Assembly (NCBI GenBank): GCA_016219185.1
Contig: JACRBZ010000066.1
Location: 62,001-126,000, forward strand
From: Deltaproteobacteria bacterium
Lineage (GTDB): Bacteria > Desulfobacterota > Desulfobacteria > Desulfobacterales > Desulfatirhabdiaceae
Length of the DNA stretch: 64,000 nucleotides
Direction: 5' to 3'
The number at the start of each line of letters is the position of its first letter. The stretch's first letter is position 1. Both the position numbers and the translations under genes were made by a program. This document shows positions 58,306-64,000 of this stretch, piece after piece. A model generated the notes under the pieces. The model did not search any database and was not told where the DNA came from. It saw nothing but the letters and a program-made list of their open reading frames with translations.

Positions 58306-58795
58306 GAGTCGTGCTGGTCTGAATCCTTACGGTTCCCACCATCGAAAGCGAAATCCCTCGAAAATTGTGTTTTGTATTCTCCATGTACACGTGTCCCGGA
58401 TCAGTTGGAAGCCCGCTGCCGTTAAAGCTGCATCGGGTTGCAGCATTAAAAACGACCTCGCGCATGGTAACTCCAGCAGGAAGGGTTGCCGATTGTAACA
58501 GTGCCTCCCCGCCATCCCGTATCCCGTTGCTGGCGATACCGCCTCCGGCTCCGTTATCCACAAAAATCTCATAGCTGTTGGTGGCAATGCGGAAGACCAC
58601 GGCAACGGTAGCGTTTTCACGGATCGCTCTGAGCTTGGCCATATTCATATTTGATTTCAAATCCCGTACAGCAGCTTTCATCCGATTATCTGACACCCAG
58701 CTCATATAATTCGGTATAGCAACAGCGGACACGATTCCGACGATCGCAATCACTACCATCGTCTCGAGTAATGTAAACCCCTTGTCTTTTCGCAT
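58274..58795 (-). CDS. FimT/GspH-family minor pilin
   Basis: DKGFTLLETMVVIAIVGIVSAVAIPNYMSWVSDNRMKAAVRDLKSNMNMAKLRAI. Confidence 0.9.
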   Translation of the reverse strand: MRKDKGFTLLETMVVIAIVGIVSAVAIPNYMSWVSDNRMKAAVRDLKSNMNMAKLRAIRENATVAVVFRIATNSYEIFVDNGAGGGIASNGIRDGGEALLQSATLPAGVTMREVVFNAATRCSFNGSGLPTDPGHVYMENTKHNFRGISLSMVGTVRIQTSTTLGGPWENVDQ

Positions 58796-59560
58796 GCCCA
58801 ATAAATCCATTCAATCCGTTAACTCAGAAGCAGCTCATATTCATCATAACCTTGAGCGGGCGTGTTTGCCAAAATCTTAAGAAATTTCAAAAAATTGACG
58901 GGCTCAAGGAAGGAGGCGCCAGCAAACGTGTCATCGCAATAGTCATCTGTTCAAAATCCAAAATTGCCTACTTCATTAGCGTATCTGTGTTATCTTTTAA
59001 AAAGATATTCGAATGACCATAGCCAAATCATTTCTTTATGTTTGCGCCAAGAGGGCATTCTACAATCCGCGATATGCAATGCTCAATCAATCCGTATCGT
59101 TTTGCACGTTTCGGTCAAAGACCTCCGCGGCAAGGATATGATATAAAAAAAGAAGAACATCTTCTTAACGTTATATGCGCGTAAACATCAAGAAGTTTTT
59201 GCCGGAAAAATGAACCCAGCATGAATTTGTTGTTCACGTACGGCTAAAAATTAGCAAGCAAATAGCATGCCGCTATTTATGAAGATGCCAAATATCAGCA
59301 ATACATTGCAAGGTGTCAAGGCGCTATTTCTAAAAAACCATTTTCATAATCAAGCATAGAGGGCATCGAGCGTGTCTTCGGCATGCAACATGACGCCGGT
59401 TGGTTAAAACCGATTTCTCGTCATCGTGGGGAAAAAAAGAACCATCGACAAAAAATGTAAACTTTTCGTCGGTTTTTTGACAAACAGACATATACCAGAG
59501 CGACGTATTGCCTTTCGGCAGGACGCCGACATCCGATAGCAGTTGAGGTGCGAAGGACAA

Positions 59561-60042
59561 TCAGTGTTCTTTTTCAGGCGATTGGGCAACCGCCATAACA
59601 GTTTGGATGTCAACATCCAGAAGACGCGCAACTTCCTCGGCGTCAATTCCATGCAAAAGGAGTTTTCTGATGCTATGATAAATGCCTTGCTGTATTCCCT
59701 GCTGCAAGCTTTCTGCTTTTATTAAATCGTAAGCTGCGGATTCTATCATGATGTCTCTCCTTCTGTTGAGCAATTTCACGGGAAGATCCGGCAGCTAAAC
59801 GAGCCTGGACAAAATCGTCATGGAAGTCAGCATGTCTGCCTTGTCCATACGGCTCATGTCACTGTAATAAATCAACTCTTCAGCCTGAAGCAGAACTTCT
59901 TTGCCATGCGTTTACAGAAACTGTTTCCTGGGGTAGTTCGTTCAAGAACGACACTGTGCGCAACATCGATTCCCAGAAAATACGTCAGCAGCGCCTCCCT
60001 GCATTTTTCAATCAGCACCTTACCTGCAATGTCATATTTCAT
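59561..60042 (-). pseudogene. Degenerate Rpn/PD-(D/E)XK-type nuclease family gene
   Basis: Broken frames MKYDIAGKVLIEKCREALLTYFLGIDVAHSVVLE.., YYSDMSRMDKADMLTSMTILSRLV*, MIESAAYDLIKAESLQQGIQQGIYHSIRKLLLHGIDAEEVARLL. Confidence 0.6.
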
Positions 60043-60113
60043 GATGTCATCCTGAACATCAAGCAGAGTTCTTCCGCCGATAAATAGTCCGCATCATTCA
60101 CCCCCTTACCCGA

Positions 60114-60335
60114 TTAGGCTGCTTGTGCCACTTGCTCGGCGAGGCGCTCTGGCAGAGGTATAGCCAGGAAAAATGATTCGGGATACAGATAATCATCTCC
60201 TGGTTCATCAACGACGCGCACTTGATGATGCTTCGCCGCGTCTGAATCTGGCAGAACCTGATAAAGCTTTCGTGGCTCCAGCGACACTTCGTAGCCGGAA
60301 TTATGAATACAAACAACAAACTGATAACTGGTCAT
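60114..60335 (-). CDS. Small conserved hypothetical protein
   Basis: MTSYQFVVCIHNSGYEVSLEPRKLYQVLPDSDAAKHHQVRVVDEPGDDYLYPESFFLAIPLP. Confidence 0.65.
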   Translation of the reverse strand: MTSYQFVVCIHNSGYEVSLEPRKLYQVLPDSDAAKHHQVRVVDEPGDDYLYPESFFLAIPLPERLAEQVAQAA

Positions 60336-60403
60336 GTTTTTACTCCAAATATCGCTTGATCTTGAACTCCCGCTTTCCAAAGCTTTGGCGTTCCCCGGAT
60401 TTT

Positions 60404-60725
60404 TCATGCACCCCTTTGATATTTCCTGACGCTCAAACTATATCCCAAAGCGTTCAGGATTGTGCCTACGGTACTTAGCCGGGGGTTTCCTTTGGCAGAA
60501 AGCGCCTTGTATAAGCTCTGTCTGTTAAGATTTGCAGTTTTGGCAAGTGTAGAAATACCCCCCCCCCTGTGCTTCTGCTATGGTCCTTAAAGCCAATAAG
60601 AATGCTTCCGTGTTTCCATCTTTTGCATATTCTTCCAGAGCTGTTTCAATATATCCGTCCGATTCATCAGGATTATTTTTAAGGTCATCAACCACTACGG
60701 ACCTCCAGGCTTTATATTTGTTCAT
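60404..60725 (-). pseudogene. HigA-like (addiction module antidote) antitoxin gene frameshifted at a G10 tract
   Basis: MNKYKAWRSVVVDDLKNNPDESDGYIETALEEYAKDGNTEAFLLALRTIAEAQGG / (shift) / ISTLAKTANLNRQSLYKALSAKGNPRLSTVGTILNALGYSLSVRKYQRGA*. Confidence 0.85.
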
Positions 60726-61029
60726 GATATTGCCTCCAATATTCTTTGGCTTTTTTGATATCTCTGGATTGAGTTGCTTTAATCCCACCATAAAGCAAAA
60801 AAATCGTATTTCCCGATTCTCCAAAATAAATACGGTATCCAGGCCCGAAGAAGGATCTCAATTCATAAACATCACCCCCAACTGATTCGTAATCGCCATA
60901 ATTTCCCAATTCCAATCTATCCAGTCTTGTCCGGATTCTGTTTTTGGCAGCCTTATCCAGGGTATTGAACCAATCCAAAAATGGCTCTCTGCCGACCGTG
61001 TTCATATATACCCATACTTGTTTAGGCAT
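60712..61029 (-). CDS. HigB/RelE-like toxin
   Basis: REPFLDWFNTLDKAAKNRIRTRLDRLELGNYGDYESVGGDVYELRSFFGPGYRIYFGESGNTIFLLYGGIKATQSRDIKKAKEYW; overlaps the antitoxin. Confidence 0.9.
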   Translation of the reverse strand: MPKQVWVYMNTVGREPFLDWFNTLDKAAKNRIRTRLDRLELGNYGDYESVGGDVYELRSFFGPGYRIYFGESGNTIFLLYGGIKATQSRDIKKAKEYWRQYHEQI

Positions 61030-61171
61030 GAAAGGTTCTGGCGGTTGATAACTCCCTATGTGCTATTTTGTAGTCGATAAGCGACAAAAATCAAGGCTAT
61101 TTCCCCAACTCACTGCCACCCAGATGTTAAAGAAGATCTGGAAAGCATTGCCCTCCCTCGGCACAAAGGAT

Positions 61172-62455
61172 CTATCTGCGAATCTCATACCATGACGACA
61201 TTGCCACATCCTTTGTCAGATATTTGTCTTTCAGGGCGATATCAAAATAAAAATTTCCGGAGTTTTTCACGTCAACGGTTTTGGCAAGAATGGCACCGTA
61301 AATCGCTGCGTGGTTAAAGATATCAAGGTCGGCAAAGGGCACATAAACAACGCCGTAAAACGCGCTTGAGTTTGATAATGATACCGGATCGGATCTGTCC
61401 GATAAAATGGCAAATTTCTTGGGATCCCCGCTATCATGGGTAATCGTCCCGTTTTTTCCATTTAATCCTCCGGATATGAAAAGATTGACCGGTCCAGCCG
61501 AGGTGTCGATATTCAGGGTTGCGCCGGTTTTTAATTCAATATTCGTAAAATAATAATTGGCGCCTCCGGATTTTCCGACCAGTGTAACGGATTCTCCGAT
61601 TCCAAGTATCAGGTCAGCCGGAATCGTCCTATTATCACCGAATATGCGACAGTTATTCAGTTTTTCCGCATACTCACCGCCAACAATGCCCAGAGGATCC
61701 GGCTCTACGCGCCCAACAGTCCGGACAGCATTGCCTGTGCCATAAATCCGGGGTTCGGGAGTTCCGGTTGGATTGTAGACGGCGGCTATTGTTTCAGCGC
61801 TACCAAGTCCGATATGGCCGTGAACTTCGGTGTTGCCGGACAGGGACACGCTTTGGTTGGAACCGATGTCACACTGGTTTGTCCCATCATCACCCACTGG
61901 GGTTAAAGAGACGGAACTGTCATATCCATAGAAATTTGAAAATTCCGGCGCTGTGATTCCCTTGTTGCCAAATGCTCCAAATTTAAAGGCGGAACGGTTT
62001 TTAAAGGTGGCGCGAATGTCCGCATCCGCATTTCTATAGCTGTAGCCGCGAACGGCGAACTGGTAGGTATTTGCGGCGATTCGGGTCAGGACGGGCGCAC
62101 CGGTCGGCAGATATTCAAAACGGATATCCGTGATGTCAGGGTCGGACGACATCAAGAAAGATGACAAGGATATGGCATCTCCATCCGTTGCCGGAAGCAC
62201 CAACGCGGCAGCCTTAAGATCTTTTTGGATTGATGCAAGTGCAAAATGAACCCCAGCCTCGGCACTGTAAAATGCTTTCCTGGACACTTCGTGATTGAGG
62301 GCTGTCGCCGAGTCGTTTGCTGTAATGATGCAGGCGATTGTACCCAGTATTGACATGATCAGGACAAACATGAGGGCCGTGAATAATACCACTCCCCGGT
62401 CATTGTCTGAATTTTTCGTAAGGTCCAAAACATGTTCTCCCTGTGTTGCGAACAT
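61172..62455 (-). CDS. PilX-like pilus assembly protein (second minor-pilin cluster)
   Basis: RGVVLFTALMFVLIMSILGTIACIITANDSATALNHEVSRKAFYSAEAGVHFALASI. Confidence 0.85.
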   Translation of the reverse strand: MFATQGEHVLDLTKNSDNDRGVVLFTALMFVLIMSILGTIACIITANDSATALNHEVSRKAFYSAEAGVHFALASIQKDLKAAALVLPATDGDAISLSSFLMSSDPDITDIRFEYLPTGAPVLTRIAANTYQFAVRGYSYRNADADIRATFKNRSAFKFGAFGNKGITAPEFSNFYGYDSSVSLTPVGDDGTNQCDIGSNQSVSLSGNTEVHGHIGLGSAETIAAVYNPTGTPEPRIYGTGNAVRTVGRVEPDPLGIVGGEYAEKLNNCRIFGDNRTIPADLILGIGESVTLVGKSGGANYYFTNIELKTGATLNIDTSAGPVNLFISGGLNGKNGTITHDSGDPKKFAILSDRSDPVSLSNSSAFYGVVYVPFADLDIFNHAAIYGAILAKTVDVKNSGNFYFDIALKDKYLTKDVAMSSWYEIRR

Positions 62456-62489
62456 ACGTTACGAATTGCCTTGAATCACGCTCCGCCTG

Positions 62490-63104
62490 TCAACGCAAAC
62501 TCAGATTTCGGGGAAAAACTTCTTCTGTAAGTGTCAGGGTTGCGGTTCCGATGCCCGGATTGTGGGGGTCAGTTTTTATCGTCCTTGCGGTTATGGTGAT
62601 TCTGATTTTACGAATCGCTTCATCCGTTGCAGCGGGGTTGTCATCCGCGTCAAAATAAGAAAAGGAGAAACCTTGAATATTTTCAGCAAAAGGCTGGGCT
62701 CCTCCGCCGGTATTCCTTCGAATCATGTTATTGGTTGAATCAAAGGTATAAATGATCATCTCATTCTCATCGTCCGTATCTCCATCGCCTGTCAGATCAG
62801 CCAGAATCTCCAGGCGGGCAATTGTATTGGGTATGCCGACAAAATTCGGATTTGCGGAGTTGTCCCGCTGCATGGGATTTTCGGGATTGAAATATCCGGC
62901 CATTCGCACTTCCCGGCCGATCATATCCATTGCGGCCCTGGCAATCTGCGTCATTTCAATGACCTGTTCCTGTGAGTTGTACGCTTTTCTCTGCAGAATA
63001 AACGTGCTGGTGAGCGCTCCCAGAACGATCATTCCGATTGATAGCGCAATCATCAATTCAAGCAACGTCAGTCCGTGCGAGGTGTTGACAGAAAAATTCG
63101 GCAT
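62490..63104 (-). CDS. PilW-family minor pilin (second cluster)
   Basis: SHGLTLLELMIALSIGMIVLGALTSTFILQRKAYNSQEQVIEMTQIARAAMDMIGREVRMAGYF. Confidence 0.9.
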   Translation of the reverse strand: MPNFSVNTSHGLTLLELMIALSIGMIVLGALTSTFILQRKAYNSQEQVIEMTQIARAAMDMIGREVRMAGYFNPENPMQRDNSANPNFVGIPNTIARLEILADLTGDGDTDDENEMIIYTFDSTNNMIRRNTGGGAQPFAENIQGFSFSYFDADDNPAATDEAIRKIRITITARTIKTDPHNPGIGTATLTLTEEVFPRNLSLR

Positions 63105-63172
63105 TTATGTCGCCTCCCGTTATCTGCCCCTACACGATAATTCCGAAGAAAAACGCCGGATCGTCCTTACTG

Positions 63173-63625
63173 CTAATCCGGGCCGGTATTGGATATCAAG
63201 GACTGGAGCCGTACCCATCGGTTGTTATTATTCCAGTACACGTCCACCGAGATGAGTTTGATATCCGTATCCGGTTTATCAATCTTAATGTCGGTAATCC
63301 GTTTGTATGAAGGATAATTTGCCATGTCGTCATAGGCTTCGGTAACGGTCTGATCCGTTGAAGGCAGGTTTAAGTATCCCTTTGTAATCATTTCTTCCAT
63401 TTTGCCCTGAGCCAGGGTGATGGCCACGGTCTTCTCGGCGCTGTTTCTGTTGATGGTTACGGTGATGTTGATCAGACTGGCCATTCCCAGCAAAACGATG
63501 GATAAGACAGCCATCGCGATAAAGACTTCGATAAGGTTATAACCAAAATTATTGTAAAATTTACGCATATGAATTCTGTAATTAACAAATAAAACACTCG
63601 TTTTCGGAAATAATGGACGAAACAA
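63173..63625 (-). CDS. PilV-family minor pilin (second cluster)
   Basis: YNLIEVFIAMAVLSIVLLGMASLINITVTINRNSAEKTVAITLAQGKMEEMI. Confidence 0.85.
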   Translation of the reverse strand: MFRPLFPKTSVLFVNYRIHMRKFYNNFGYNLIEVFIAMAVLSIVLLGMASLINITVTINRNSAEKTVAITLAQGKMEEMITKGYLNLPSTDQTVTEAYDDMANYPSYKRITDIKIDKPDTDIKLISVDVYWNNNNRWVRLQSLISNTGPD

Positions 63626-63657
63626 ATCTCATTTTTCGGAAGGCGGCTTCTATGGCG

Positions 63658-64000
63658 CTAATTTATCTTAACGCGGCCGGTAATGGCTATCGTAATTTTT
63701 TTAATGCCGCTGGAATTCTGCAATGTCAGTGTTCGGGGTGATGTGGTTCCCCTCGATGAGAATAACACGCTGGTAAAACTCAGGACCGTTCCCGGATAAT
63801 CCGGCTGTAAATCCTTGATGCTTGCGGGTTTGCTTCCGACAGTCACCGAATATGAATGATTGTTCAAATACCTTACCACCACACTGACGTTTTCCTTGAC
63901 AGATGACATCCGTGCCGCAACCAGATCGCTCATGACCTGATGCGCAGCACCATTCAGGCGAATTTTTGGAATCCAGGCGTTGTAATTGAGAATTGAAATG
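63658..64000 (-). CDS. GspH/FimT-family minor pilin, N-terminus beyond window (second cluster)
   Basis: Minus-strand frame open to the edge: ISILNYNAWIPKIRLNGAAHQVMSDLVAARMSSVKENVSVVVRYLNNHSYSV..; same order as first cluster. Confidence 0.8.
   Translation of the reverse strand, partial: ISILNYNAWIPKIRLNGAAHQVMSDLVAARMSSVKENVSVVVRYLNNHSYSVTVGSKPASIKDLQPDYPGTVLSFTSVLFSSRGTTSPRTLTLQNSSGIKKITIAITGRVKIN

Overview
The window fits a dissimilatory sulfate-reducing bacterium (Desulfobacterota-like): it carries an aprBA-qmoABC locus, an oxygen/superoxide defence cluster (roo, rubredoxin, desulfoferrodoxin, rubrerythrin) and type IV pilus minor-pilin operons. From left to right: (1) housekeeping genes gatA (partial), mutL, a LOR/SDH-type gene and rarD. 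(2) An accessory region at about 4.9-28 kb, rich in gene fragments (receiver domain, group II intron RT, split mazEF, dnaE C-terminus, dnaB N-terminus) and intact toxin-antitoxin pairs. It contains a compact minus-strand operon-like array of RNA-repair genes: DUF6717-like - hen1 - pnkp - DUF262/HNH - sir2 - rtcB - prfH. (3) A MoxR/VWA pair. (4) aprBA-qmoABC, a PEP/pyruvate-binding multidomain protein, gdhA and an NtrC-type regulator. (5) The oxidative-stress cluster. (6) An AsmA-like protein, a GspE/PilB ATPase, a MazEF-like pair, and two successive minor-pilin clusters separated by TA and nuclease debris. The most interesting object is the 10.6-20.0 kb array, where two RNA-repair modules (Pnkp/Hen1 and RtcB/PrfH) are joined to a Sir2 deacylase and a GmrSD-like DUF262 protein, with replication-gene fragments on both sides. 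All calls come from reading the sequence and translations; no database search was run.
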